Shown: positions 9,034 to 17,162, counted from the stretch's first letter. The stretch: DNA of 35,499 nucleotides from Tissierellia bacterium (GCA_012735215.1 JAAYHX010000013.1:1-35499), one strand, 5' to 3'. The notes: generated by a model from the sequence alone, not told the origin. Translations and numbers: made by a program.

Positions 9034-9191
9034 ATTTATTCCTCCTCAGAATTAGTATTTGAAACCGCAACAAATTATATCTTGCTTACCAAACACGAAA
9101 GCCCTATATTAATTATGCTTTTGCAAATAAAAGTCTTCCCTTTCCCTATAAACAATATAATTTATGAAATTTTCGCAAAATATAATAAAAA

Positions 9192-9219
9192 CTTTCATCT
9201 CATGTACATGAGACGAAAG
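9192..9219 (-). terminator. Terminator-like hairpin between promoter and ProRS-like gene
   Basis: On the minus strand CTTTCGTCTCATGT is followed directly by ACATGAGATGAAAG, a 28-nt palindrome with one G-U pair, then TTTTTATTATATTTT. It may be the ispD-ispF terminator, or an attenuator for the ProRS-like gene, because a promoter lies upstream of it at 9297-9325. Confidence 0.75.
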
Positions 9220-9296
9220 ATTTATCTAGTTTTGTTTACTTACAGCTCTTTATTCTATGGGATTATAGATAATATGGCTATGTTTTCCATATATAC

Positions 9297-9325
9297 AGAA
9301 TATCAAAAGATAAATAGATTGTCAA
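9297..9325 (-). promoter_or_regulatory. Promoter upstream of the hairpin and ProRS-like gene
   Basis: A consensus TTGACA (9320-9325) is separated by 17 nt from TATTCT (9297-9302), immediately after the ispF stop codon. A transcript starting near 9290 would meet the hairpin at 9192-9219 after about 70 nt. Confidence 0.65.
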
Positions 9326-9333
9326 TTTTTTGA

Positions 9334-9813
9334 TTATTTATCGATAGGTACTATTGAGCATATGCTGTAGGCAGCTAAGCCTTCTTCTTTGCCTACAAAA
9401 CCTAACATTTCTGTAGTTGTAGCCTTAATGTTTATTTTCTCCTTAGGTACATTTAAGACACCTGCTATCTTTTCTTTCATATCTTCTATATAGGGAGCCA
9501 TCTTAGGCCTTTGGGCAACTATTATGGCATCAATATTGCCAATTGTATAGTTTTCTTCTTTCATAATATCATATACCCTCTTTAGGAGTATTAGACTAGA
9601 AATATCCTTGTACTCTGCATCAGTATCGGGGAAATGCTTACCAATATCCCCTAGTCCCAAGGCTCCTAAGATACTATCCATGATAGCATGAGTTAATACA
9701 TCTGCATCAGAATGGCCAAGTAAGCCTCTTTCAAAGGGAATATCAACTCCTCCAATGATCAACCTTCTTCCTTCTACCAACCTATGAACATCATAACCTA
9801 TGCCTACTTTCAT
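9334..9813 (-). CDS. ispF: 2-C-methyl-D-erythritol 2,4-cyclodiphosphate synthase
   Basis: The fifth enzyme of the MEP pathway for isoprenoid precursors; it cyclises CDP-methylerythritol 2-phosphate with release of CMP. The N-terminal metal-binding motif GIGYDVHRL, the segment [17 protein letters not shown] and the C-terminal [15 protein letters not shown] are all present. The length of 159 residues is standard for this homotrimeric enzyme. It starts at an ATG preceded by AAGGTGA, 10 nt after ispD, so the two form an operon. Confidence 0.97.
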   Translation of the reverse strand: MKVGIGYDVHRLVEGRRLIIGGVDIPFERGLLGHSDADVLTHAIMDSILGALGLGDIGKHFPDTDAEYKDISSLILLKRVYDIMKEENYTIGNIDAIIVAQRPKMAPYIEDMKEKIAGVLNVPKEKINIKATTTEMLGFVGKEEGLAAYSICSIVPIDK

Positions 9814-9823
9814 CTATTTCACC

Positions 9824-10564
9824 TTACCTTGTGTTTAAAATGAACTCTTTCCTAGAATATATTCGAACTCTATCCTTCAACATGGATTCTGCTATTATAA
9901 TATCTTCTGGTGTAGTTATCTTAATGTTTTCATAGCTTCCCATCACTATCTTCACATCTATTCCTAGTCTTTCCACTAATACACTATCATCAGTTCCTAT
10001 AAAATTATCTTCTATGGCCTTTTTATAACCTTCCATCAATATTTCTCTTCTAAATGACTGGGGAGTTTGAGCAGCCCATAGAACATCTCTATTTGGTGTA
10101 TGATCAATATTTTGATCATCTTTAACAAATTTAATAGTATCCTTGACAGGGGTAGCAATAACACAAGCACCATACTTTTCTGCTCCCTTTATACTATCAA
10201 CAATATTTTTAATCTTGACAAAAGGTCTTGCTCCATCATGGGATACTACTATATCGGTTTTGCTATTTAATGCTAAGATACCATTATATACAGAATCCTG
10301 CCTTTCTTTTCCTCCACGGACAATCTTTGTAACCTTATTGAATCCATATCTTCTAACTATTTCCTTCTTGCAATAGCTTATCTCATCTTCTTTTGCTACT
10401 ACTATTATTTCATCTATAAATTTACACCTTTGGAATTTCTCTAAAGTGTGAGCCAGTATAGGCTTGCCATTTATATTTATAAATTGCTTGTTGATTTTGC
10501 TTTTCATTCTGTTGCTCATGCCTGCAGCTGCAATTATAGCGGAAATATATTGATTTTTATACAT
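9824..10564 (-). CDS. ispD: 2-C-methyl-D-erythritol 4-phosphate cytidylyltransferase
   Basis: The MEP-pathway enzyme that joins MEP to CTP. The nucleotide-binding N-terminus is SAIIAAAGMSNRMKSKINKQ. The mid-protein motifs VVSHDGARPFV and VIATPVKDTIKFV and the C-terminal TTPEDIIIAE are diagnostic. A GTG 9 nt upstream is in frame but is part of the GAGGTG ribosome binding site; the ATG at 10562-10564 is correctly spaced and gives 246 residues. It is co-transcribed with ispF from the promoter at 10583-10610, diverging from the type-3 ProRS gene. Confidence 0.96.
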   Translation of the reverse strand: MYKNQYISAIIAAAGMSNRMKSKINKQFININGKPILAHTLEKFQRCKFIDEIIVVAKEDEISYCKKEIVRRYGFNKVTKIVRGGKERQDSVYNGILALNSKTDIVVSHDGARPFVKIKNIVDSIKGAEKYGACVIATPVKDTIKFVKDDQNIDHTPNRDVLWAAQTPQSFRREILMEGYKKAIEDNFIGTDDSVLVERLGIDVKIVMGSYENIKITTPEDIIIAESMLKDRVRIYSRKEFILNTR

Positions 10565-10582
10565 GTGCTTCACCTCTTGAAT

Positions 10583-10610
10583 ATTATAGCATAGTTAACA
10601 AAAACATCAA
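10583..10610 (-). promoter_or_regulatory. Promoter of ispD-ispF
   Basis: An extended -10 (TGC then TATAAT, with the hexamer at 10583-10588) lies 16 nt from TTGATG (10605-10610). The predicted leader is very short, about a dozen nucleotides, and consists mostly of the ribosome binding site. Confidence 0.65.
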
Positions 10611-10758
10611 ACAAATTAATAAAATCCCTAATATATTGTGTAAAAATGAACATAATAATAAGAACCACATTTTTACTATTTATATATAAAAAGGTAGCTG
10701 GATTGTTATTTAAGATTCTTATTATTGACGATACTTTTATAATGGTATATAATAATCT

Positions 10759-10787
10759 TTAACATTTAAACAATATATCGCTATAAT
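10759..10787 (+). promoter_or_regulatory. Promoter of the type-3 proS gene
   Basis: TTAACA (10759-10764) and a perfect TATAAT (10782-10787) are spaced 17 nt apart, about 55 nt upstream of the start codon. The rest of the 283-nt divergent gap to ispD is very AT-rich and shows two loose inverted repeats (10640-10648 with 10668-10676, and 10654-10664 with 10716-10726). There is no T-box. Confidence 0.75.
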
Positions 10788-10847
10788 GTAAAAATATCAT
10801 ATCACTAATAATAATATATCAATATAAATAACTATGAGGTGATGGAA

Positions 10848-12296
10848 ATGGGTAACTCGAATAACGAGCAAAAGTTTGTTAAAGAAATAACACCTATGGA
10901 GGAAAATTTTTCCCAATGGTACACTGATGTAATCTTAAAAACTGATATGGTAGACTACTCTCCCGTAAGAGGATGTATGGTTATAAAGCCATATGGATTT
11001 AGCGTATGGGAAGGTATCCAAAGAGTTACAGATTGGAGATTTAAGAAGACTGGTCACAAAAATGCTTATTTCCCACTTCTCATTCCTGAAAGTTTCCTAG
11101 AAAAAGAAGCTTCTCACTTTGAAGGTTTCGCTCCTGAAGTACTATGGGTAACTCATGGAGGTTCAGAAGAACTTACAGAAAGACTATTTATAAGGCCTAC
11201 TTCTGAAACCATTATATGTACCATGTATTCAAAATGGATTAAATCCTATAGAGATTTACCAGTACTGATAAATCAATGGTGTAACGTAGTTAGATGGGAA
11301 AAGACGACAAGGCCCTTCTTAAGAACTGCAGAATTCTTATGGCAAGAAGGCCATACTGTTCATGCTACATATGAAGAAGCCCAAGAAGAAACACTACAAA
11401 TGTTAGAGATCTACAGACAAGTTGCCGAAGATGAATTGGCTATGCCTGTAATATTGGGAGCTAAGAGTAAACAGGAAACCTTTGCTGGTGCTGATAGAAC
11501 TTATACAATGGAAGCAATGATGCACGACGGTAAAGCTCTTCAAGCTGGAACTTCCCATAACTTAGGTCAAAACTTTGCTAAGATGTTTGATATCACCTTC
11601 TTAGATAGAGATGGAGAATTGAAATATGGCTGGAGTACTTCCTGGGGTATATCTACCAGATTAATTGGTGGCTTGATCATGGTTCACGGAGATAATAGAG
11701 GATTGAAGATGCCTCCAAGAATTGCACCAATTCAAGTTGTTATCATACCAATTGCTACTCATAAAGAAGGAGTACTTGATAAAGCCTATGAATTGAAGAA
11801 ACAACTTGAAGACAAGTTCAGGGTTGAACTAGATGACAGAGAAGAATATAGTGCTGGATGGAAATTTAATGAGTGGGAAATGAAGGGTGTTCCATTAAGA
11901 CTAGAAATGGGACCAAGAGATATAGAAAATAATCAAGTAACAGCTGTTAGAAGGGATACATTAGAGAAGTTTACATTGCCATTAGACAACCTAGAGGAAA
12001 AAATTGAGGAAGTTCTAGAAGACATCCAAAATACAATGTTTAAAATGGCACTTGAAAATAGAGAAAAGAAGACTTATGCTACAGTAGACTATGATGAGAT
12101 CAAGAGGATCTTCAAAGAAAATCCTGGATTTGTGAAAACCATGTGGTGTGAGAATGATGAATGCGAGGATAAATTGAAGGCTGATACAGGAGCAACTATC
12201 AGATGTATACCTTTCGAACAAGAACACATTGGGGATACTTGTCCTATGTGTGGTAAAAAGGCAACTACAATGGTTTATACTGCTAAAGCATATTAA
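10848..12296 (+). CDS. proS: Prolyl-tRNA synthetase, archaeal/eukaryal-like type 3 (no INS domain)
   Basis: A complete class II ProRS that charges tRNA(Pro). Motif 1 (YSPVRGCMVIKPYG), the proline-binding TxE loop (RPTSETI), motif 2 (VVRWEKTTRPFLRTAEFLW), EGHTVHA and motif 3 (SWGISTRLIGGLIMVHGD) are all intact. The C-terminal domain has the type-3 zinc-binding cysteines (CENDEC and CPMCGKK) and ends in the conserved tyrosine. No INS editing insertion is present. The ATG at 10848-10850 follows TGAGGTG at good spacing; the GTG at 10839 and the ATG at 10842 lie in or too close to that site. The gene gives 482 residues. It is on the plus strand amid minus-strand genes and has its own promoter and terminator, so it may have been inserted into the cluster later. 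It is probably the only catalytically competent ProRS here. Confidence 0.97.
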   Translation: MGNSNNEQKFVKEITPMEENFSQWYTDVILKTDMVDYSPVRGCMVIKPYGFSVWEGIQRVTDWRFKKTGHKNAYFPLLIPESFLEKEASHFEGFAPEVLWVTHGGSEELTERLFIRPTSETIICTMYSKWIKSYRDLPVLINQWCNVVRWEKTTRPFLRTAEFLWQEGHTVHATYEEAQEETLQMLEIYRQVAEDELAMPVILGAKSKQETFAGADRTYTMEAMMHDGKALQAGTSHNLGQNFAKMFDITFLDRDGELKYGWSTSWGISTRLIGGLIMVHGDNRGLKMPPRIAPIQVVIIPIATHKEGVLDKAYELKKQLEDKFRVELDDREEYSAGWKFNEWEMKGVPLRLEMGPRDIENNQVTAVRRDTLEKFTLPLDNLEEKIEEVLEDIQNTMFKMALENREKKTYATVDYDEIKRIFKENPGFVKTMWCENDECEDKLKADTGATIRCIPFEQEHIGDTCPMCGKKATTMVYTAKAY

Positions 12297-12310
12297 TATG
12301 AATATAAAAA

Positions 12311-12329
12311 GCACTCTTTTACAGAGTGC
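12311..12329. terminator. Bidirectional terminator between proS and yacL
   Basis: GCACTCT and AGAGTGC pair around a 5-nt loop. A T run follows on the plus strand (12330-12335) and an A run precedes (12306-12310), so the hairpin can end transcription of both convergent genes. Confidence 0.9.
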
Positions 12330-12345
12330 TTTTTTATGTCTTACT

Positions 12346-13443
12346 TTATATTGCCTTATCAACTAAGGTTTTAGGTTTTGCGAATATCATCCTACCAGCT
12401 GAAGTCTGTAGGACACTTGTCACAAGTACATCTATTGTTTCTCCAATATGCTTCTTTCCACTTTCTACAACAATCATAGTACCATCATCTAAGTAAGCTA
12501 ATCCTTGGCCAGATTCCTTTCCATCTTTAATCACTTGAACTACCATTTCTTCTCCTGGTAATACGATAGGTTTGACGGCATTCGCTAGCTCATTTATATT
12601 CAACACTTCAATGCTTTGAACTTCAGCCACCTTGTTCAAATTGTAATCATTTGTTATTATCTTTCCATTGATTGCTTGAGCTAACTTCAACAGCTTGGTA
12701 TCTACCTCTTTAATATCATCAAATTTTTTATCATCAATTATTACTTCTATATTCAATTCCTTCTGTATTCTATTTAATATGTCCAAGCCTCTTCTTCCCC
12801 TATTTCTCTTCAGTGAATCTGAAGAGTCAGCTATATGTTGAAGTTCTTCCAGTACAAACTCTGGTATTACTAAAGGGCCTTCAATAAAGCCACTTTTTAG
12901 TATATCTGCTATTCTTCCATCTATTATTACACTTGTATCCAGTACCTTAGGACAGAAAGGTTGCTTTTTACTTGTTTTATCCTTTGTAACATTTTTCTTT
13001 AGATTTGTAAACAAATTCATTATATCTTCTTTTTTCCTAACTGGTATTTTTATTCCTAAATAACCAAATGCCACATAAAGGATTATGGATATGGCAACTC
13101 CTAGGTATGGGATTTGTAGTTTATAAAAGGGTTGACTTAGTAAATAAGCAATTATTAAGCCAAAAATAAAACCTATTGTTCCTATGATTATTTCATATAT
13201 GGAAACATCCTGAAGCTCTACTTCAATAAACTTTATAATTTTTCTGCCGCCATTTTTTATTCTAGGGGATAATAAGAAAAATATGATTCCAAAGATTAAA
13301 CTTACTCCTACATAAAAAAATAACTTTACCCATCCCTTGTCATCTAGACTCAAGATATCCAGCACTGCAATACTGGAAGCTACACCATAACCAATCAAGA
13401 GTCCAACTAGTGCGATAGTACCTTTTATTACTCTATCTATCAT
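12346..13443 (-). CDS. yacL: YacL-type membrane PIN/TRAM domain protein
   Basis: A 365-residue protein with four hydrophobic segments in the first roughly 130 residues, then a PIN-type nuclease domain and a C-terminal TRAM domain. The PIN domain begins KVLDTSVIIDGRIADI, with conserved acidic residues, and includes ITNDYNLNKVA. The TRAM domain includes GEEMVVQVIKDGKESGQGLA and is a likely RNA-binding module. YacL homologues are widely conserved next to disA, carD and ispD in Firmicutes, but I know of no settled function; a membrane-anchored ribonuclease is a reasonable inference. The ATG follows GGGAGGTG. It lies 71 nt downstream of carD. Confidence 0.92.
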   Translation of the reverse strand: MIDRVIKGTIALVGLLIGYGVASSIAVLDILSLDDKGWVKLFFYVGVSLIFGIIFFLLSPRIKNGGRKIIKFIEVELQDVSIYEIIIGTIGFIFGLIIAYLLSQPFYKLQIPYLGVAISIILYVAFGYLGIKIPVRKKEDIMNLFTNLKKNVTKDKTSKKQPFCPKVLDTSVIIDGRIADILKSGFIEGPLVIPEFVLEELQHIADSSDSLKRNRGRRGLDILNRIQKELNIEVIIDDKKFDDIKEVDTKLLKLAQAINGKIITNDYNLNKVAEVQSIEVLNINELANAVKPIVLPGEEMVVQVIKDGKESGQGLAYLDDGTMIVVESGKKHIGETIDVLVTSVLQTSAGRMIFAKPKTLVDKAI

Positions 13444-13514
13444 CTATTCACCTCCCATAATATATTTATTACCATTTAACCAAAATATATAACTTATTTC
13501 AATATTGAATTTTC

Positions 13515-13997
13515 CTATACACAATTAACAGCTTCATCAATCAGTTTTTCCGTTTCCTCTTGAGTGTATTCAGTAGATAATACAATTTCACTTATAAGTA
13601 TTTGCTTAGCACTGTTTAGCATCTTTCTCTCCCCTGTAGATAGAGACTTTTCAGCATCTCTTAACATTAGATTCCTAACTACAACGGCTATTTCAAATAT
13701 ATCACCAGATTTTATCTTTTCCATATTTGCTCTATACCTTCTATTCCAATTTTGAGGCATATGGGTCATTTCTCCCTTTAGTATATTTATAACCTTACTA
13801 ATCTCTTCATTGCTTATTATCTCTCTAACTCCAATTTCATCCACACTATCAACGGGTATCATAACACTCATATCACCAATAGGCATTTTCATTATATAAT
13901 ATTTTCTTTTTTCCCCAAGTATCTCTTTTTCTTCTATCCCTTCTATTATGCCTGCACCATGCATAGGATATACGATCTTGTCTCCGATATTAAACAT
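13515..13997 (-). CDS. carD: CarD family transcription regulator
   Basis: A 160-residue CarD/CdnL-type protein. The N-terminal RNA-polymerase interaction (Tudor-like) domain begins FNIGDKIVYPMHGAGIIEGI. The remainder is the helical domain that contacts DNA upstream of the -10 in studied homologues, where CarD stabilises or tunes open complexes. The ATG is preceded by GGAGG with 7-nt spacing. Two promoters lie upstream (14033-14061 and 14068-14097). It probably forms an operon with yacL. Confidence 0.93.
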   Translation of the reverse strand: MFNIGDKIVYPMHGAGIIEGIEEKEILGEKRKYYIMKMPIGDMSVMIPVDSVDEIGVREIISNEEISKVINILKGEMTHMPQNWNRRYRANMEKIKSGDIFEIAVVVRNLMLRDAEKSLSTGERKMLNSAKQILISEIVLSTEYTQEETEKLIDEAVNCV

Positions 13998-14032
13998 ACC
14001 TCAACCTCCTATTTACTTCTTCCATATTTTAT

Positions 14033-14061
14033 ATTATACAATAATACGGAATAAAAGTAAA
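14033..14061 (-). promoter_or_regulatory. Proximal promoter of carD
   Basis: TTTACT (14056-14061) and TATAAT (14033-14038) are 17 nt apart. The -35 hexamer lies just downstream of the distal promoter's -10. Confidence 0.55.
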
Positions 14062-14067
14062 GATATT

Positions 14068-14097
14068 ATTCTATCATAGACTCAATCGCATTGTCAA
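14068..14097 (-). promoter_or_regulatory. Distal promoter of carD
   Basis: TTGACA (14092-14097) and an extended -10, TGA followed by TAGAAT (14068-14073), with an 18-nt spacer. Confidence 0.65.
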
Positions 14098-14155
14098 CCA
14101 TTTATTTCTTATATTTTTTAAAATAATAATATCACAATAATATTATCAGAAATAT

Positions 14156-14185
14156 TTGACAACAACTTGTCTCAATCTGTATAAT
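14156..14185 (+). promoter_or_regulatory. Promoter of the small MazG-like gene
   Basis: TTGACA (14156-14161), an 18-nt spacer and a perfect TATAAT (14180-14185), diverging from the carD promoters and about 40 nt upstream of the ATG. Confidence 0.75.
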
Positions 14186-14222
14186 TAAAGATAATAAATA
14201 ATGTATTGACAGGGGTGGCTAT

Positions 14223-14645
14223 ATGGACACAAATTTAAACACAATAAAGATTCAGGATAGCTTAAGCTGTAGTGATTTTCAAAAACAAGTGGATGATGTG
14301 CTTATAAGGCATAAAAGTATTTTAGATATAACAACAAAGTTAAATGAGTATACCAATAGGATTAATAGGGCTGTAGCCAAATCCGTTACTTCTTGCGGAT
14401 GTATAGAAGTTCATGCAACTAGGCAAAACTATAACATGGATTCGCTAAATGAAGCAAAAAATATTATGAAAAGCCATATTGAGGGGGAGCTTTGTCCTAA
14501 CTGTAAAGAAATAATTGAAGAAGAAATAGGCACTTGTATGTTTTATCTATCCGCTCTATGCAATGTCTTGGATATTGATTTATCAGAAGCTATTATTAAA
14601 GAATATAACAATATTAAAACCCTAGGAATATTCAGTCTTAAATAA
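14223..14645 (+). CDS. Small cysteine-containing protein resembling a degenerate MazG-like fold
   Basis: A 140-residue protein of no certain function. The C-terminal half (EIIEEEIGTCMFYLSALCNVL then DIDLSEAIIKEYNNI) resembles the last helices of MazG-type nucleotide pyrophosphohydrolases. The aspartate expected in EExGDxxFYL is replaced by threonine, so the metal site looks damaged. Four cysteines, SCGC (58, 60) and CPNC (91, 94), could bind zinc. I believe similar proteins occur widely in Clostridia, but I cannot confirm a family name. The ATG follows GGGGTGG and a strong promoter. It is a plus-strand gene placed between carD and disA and ends in a hairpin shared with the disA 3' end. Confidence 0.8.
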   Translation: MDTNLNTIKIQDSLSCSDFQKQVDDVLIRHKSILDITTKLNEYTNRINRAVAKSVTSCGCIEVHATRQNYNMDSLNEAKNIMKSHIEGELCPNCKEIIEEEIGTCMFYLSALCNVLDIDLSEAIIKEYNNIKTLGIFSLK

Positions 14646-14646
14646 A

Positions 14647-14670
14647 ATGCTAAGGCTATTGCCTTAGCAT
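14647..14670. terminator. Bidirectional terminator overlapping the disA stop codon
   Basis: ATGCTAAGGC and GCCTTAGCAT pair around TATT. A T-rich tract follows on both strands. The stem includes the last codon and the stop of disA (14664-14666). Confidence 0.85.
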
Positions 14671-15716
14671 TTCTTTATAGACCCTTCTTGGATCTCCCCT
14701 ATCACCTCTAATACCCTTGCTGCCCTAACCCTACCAACTCCGTCTACCAACTCCAAGTCCTTACTAGAGGCTTTCATAATGTTTGCAAGGTTTCCAAAGG
14801 TGGATACTATGTTCTCTATAACACTAGCAGGTATGTTGTATATTTTGCTAAGTATTCTATAGCCCTTAGGCCTAAGCTTTAACTCCAAAGAATCACTTCC
14901 CTTTTCATAGCCTAAGATATTTGCAATAAGCTCTAAGTCCAATAGCTCCTCTAGCTTCAACTGACTTATCTCCTTTAAAACCTCCACATGATCCCTGTTT
15001 TCTGGATTAATATAATCCTTCAATATGTTAATCCTTTCTGCTGGAAGGCCTCTTACAGATTCCATGACCTGCATGTTAAATAGTCTTCCTTCTATGCCTA
15101 GTTCAGCAATATAAAGGTTTATTTCATTCACTATCCTCCATAACATTTCCATTCTATGTATGACATAAGTCACGTCATTTAAAGTAACAGCATCCTTGAT
15201 CTCTAAACAGGTTAGATTATCAATTGATTCATCTAATATATCCTTGTACTTTTCAAGGGTCTTTACAGCTTGGCTGGTCTTGTTGATTATTTCATTTATA
15301 TCCTTTAATACATATTTTATATCCGACTTATATAGAGTAATGATATGCCTTCTTTCAGAAACAGCTATTACTAGAGCCCCCGTCTGCTTTGCCACCTGTT
15401 CCGCTGTTTTATGACGGGTCCCCGTTTCCTTGGACTGGATCCTATGGCAGGGATACAGCTTTACATTTGCATAAAGTATTCTTTTCAAATCACTACTTAT
15501 GATAATTGCCCCATCCATTTTACCTAGTTCATAAAGATTTGAAGGTGTGTATTCACAGTTTATATAAAATCCATCCTGAGCAATATCTAGCACTTCCTTA
15601 TTATTGCCTATTACTATTAGGGCTCCTCTCTTGGCCTTAAGAATATTATCCAGACCTGCCCTTAGTGGTGTTCCTGGAGCTACTAACTTGAGAATTTCAT
15701 ATAATTCAAAATCCAT
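14664..15716 (-). CDS. disA: DNA integrity scanning protein, diadenylate cyclase
   Basis: DisA synthesises the second messenger c-di-AMP from two ATP and scans DNA for branched structures. The DAC catalytic domain is N-terminal, with DGAII at about 68-72 and GTRHKTAEQ at about 99-107. A helical linker follows, and the C-terminal helix-hairpin-helix domain ends near VDGVGRVRAARVLEVIGEI. The frame is open 57 nt further upstream, but the ATG at 15714-15716 has GGAGG at 7-nt spacing and gives 350 residues, matching known DisA. It lies 75 nt after radA, with which it is classically linked; RadA is known to modulate DisA in B. subtilis. Confidence 0.97.
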   Translation of the reverse strand: MDFELYEILKLVAPGTPLRAGLDNILKAKRGALIVIGNNKEVLDIAQDGFYINCEYTPSNLYELGKMDGAIIISSDLKRILYANVKLYPCHRIQSKETGTRHKTAEQVAKQTGALVIAVSERRHIITLYKSDIKYVLKDINEIINKTSQAVKTLEKYKDILDESIDNLTCLEIKDAVTLNDVTYVIHRMEMLWRIVNEINLYIAELGIEGRLFNMQVMESVRGLPAERINILKDYINPENRDHVEVLKEISQLKLEELLDLELIANILGYEKGSDSLELKLRPKGYRILSKIYNIPASVIENIVSTFGNLANIMKASSKDLELVDGVGRVRAARVLEVIGEIQEGSIKKC

Positions 15717-15791
15717 ATAATATCCTCCATGCTCATTCTTGTAAGATATTATATGGATTTTACAAAGATTCAATTCTATAATTCTTTTAGA

Positions 15792-17162
15792 TTAGGAAAA
15801 CATAAAATCTAATACTTCGGTTAAATACCTAAACTCTATTATCTCAATATTATTCAAGTCTAACTTCTGCTTCAAGCTGTCTTTGGGTATAATCACTCTA
15901 TTAAATCCCATCCTGTCCAGTTCCTTGATTCTAGTATCAATGGAAGGTACCCTTTTTAATTCTCCCGTTAGACCAACATCTGCAATAAATGCCACATCTC
16001 CAGGGATACCTTTTTTAAACACAGACGAGGCTATACTCATGATTACCGCCAAGTTTGCAGAATGCTCTCTTAACCTTAATCCTCCTGTCACCTTGATTAC
16101 CACGTTTTTATCATAAAGGTTTACTCCTCCTCGCTGCTCTAAGATGGAAATCAAAGTATTTAACTGATCCTTTCTTAGGCATTCCCCAATCCTAGAAGGA
16201 TATGGGGTGTAGGATTGAGATACCAGGCTCTCTATTTCTATTATCAATTGTCTAGATCCTTCCTTCATAACAGACAGGGCTGCTCCTGGAACCAATTGAC
16301 CAGCATCCCTCTTAGTAGTGAAATACTCTGAGGGGTCCTCTATTGGGAAGAGGCCCTCCTCCTCCATGGAAAACAATCCGATTTCTCCAGTCCTTCCAAA
16401 CCTATTTTTTGTTGAAATCAAGGTTCTTAACTGTTCATCACTTTCTCCCTCAAGATATATTACCGTATCTACTAGATGTTCTAAGGTTCTAAGACCTGCC
16501 ATCTCATCTGCCTTTGTCATATGGCCTACCATTATGACTGCCCTCGGCCTATTCTTATTCTTTGCTACATCTACTAATGCATTGGCACATTCTATAGTCT
16601 GTGTAGGAGAACCTGCCCTAGAATCAAACTCCTCTAAAACAAAAGTCTGTATACTATCTATGATTATCAAATCTGGGTCTACCTTCTCTATGGACTTTAA
16701 CACATTGTTCATGCTCATATCAGATAAAATCCATATGTTATCAGATATATCCTTCAAGATCCTTAAAGATCTATTTCTAATCTGGGATTCACTTTCTTCT
16801 CCTGATGCATATAAAACCTTATACCCATTCTTTGCAATATCACTGGATATTTGGAGCAGTAAAGTGGATTTACCAGCCCCAGGACGTGCACTCAATATTG
16901 TAACAGAGTCTTTTACAATGCCTCCACCCAGTACTCTATTAAACTCATCTATGCTGGTTACTATCCTTTGGCTGCTATCCACATCTATCTCAGATAGCCT
17001 TACAGGGCTTACACTTTGCCTTTTGTTAGCTGATTGCTTTTTACTGATACCAACTTCAACTTCCTCCATACTATTCCAAGTTCCACACTGTTGGCAAACT
17101 CCTGCCCACTTTGCAGCTTCATATCCACAATTTGTACACCTATAAACAGTCCTTGTCTTCAT
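15792..17162 (-). CDS. radA: DNA repair protein RadA (Sms)
   Basis: A RecA-related hexameric DNA-repair and branch-migration ATPase. The N-terminal zinc finger has cysteines at 9, 12, 23 and 26 (CTNCGYE and CQQCGTW). The Walker A motif is PGAGKSTL at about 96-103. The RadA-specific KNRFG motif occurs in STKNRFGRTGEIG. A Lon-protease-like domain (VIKVTGGLRLREHSANLAV) occupies the C-terminal third. The 456-residue length is standard. The start follows GAGGAGG. An extended -10 promoter at 17191-17199 separates radA-disA from the clpC operon. Confidence 0.97.
   Translation of the reverse strand: MKTRTVYRCTNCGYEAAKWAGVCQQCGTWNSMEEVEVGISKKQSANKRQSVSPVRLSEIDVDSSQRIVTSIDEFNRVLGGGIVKDSVTILSARPGAGKSTLLLQISSDIAKNGYKVLYASGEESESQIRNRSLRILKDISDNIWILSDMSMNNVLKSIEKVDPDLIIIDSIQTFVLEEFDSRAGSPTQTIECANALVDVAKNKNRPRAVIMVGHMTKADEMAGLRTLEHLVDTVIYLEGESDEQLRTLISTKNRFGRTGEIGLFSMEEEGLFPIEDPSEYFTTKRDAGQLVPGAALSVMKEGSRQLIIEIESLVSQSYTPYPSRIGECLRKDQLNTLISILEQRGGVNLYDKNVVIKVTGGLRLREHSANLAVIMSIASSVFKKGIPGDVAFIADVGLTGELKRVPSIDTRIKELDRMGFNRVIIPKDSLKQKLDLNNIEIIEFRYLTEVLDFMFS

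Larger units (their letters stand above)
9034..9333 (-). other. 300-nt leader of the ProRS-like gene
   Basis: This gap between ispF and the ProRS-like start contains a promoter (9297-9325), a terminator-like hairpin (9192-9219) and a GAGGAGG ribosome binding site just before the ATG at 9031-9033. I find no T-box sequence. A plus-strand reading frame of 83 codons here has no ribosome binding site and low-complexity hydrophobic composition; I do not consider it a gene. Confidence 0.6.

Noticed and set aside
9082-9333. 83-codon plus-strand reading frame in the ProRS-like leader
   Set aside because: No ribosome binding site, AT-driven composition, and it overlaps a promoter and a hairpin read on the other strand.
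9034-9333. T-box (proline) upstream of the ProRS-like gene
   Set aside because: No TGGnACCGCG element or specifier loop is present; the only structured element is the simple palindrome.
12015-12362. 115-codon minus-strand frame antisense to the proS 3' end
   Set aside because: Runs through the bidirectional terminator and mirrors the proS coding pattern; no family resemblance.
16318-17145. 275-codon plus-strand reading frame antisense to radA
   Set aside because: It is a shadow of the radA codons; serine-rich, no ribosome binding site, and radA is unquestionable.
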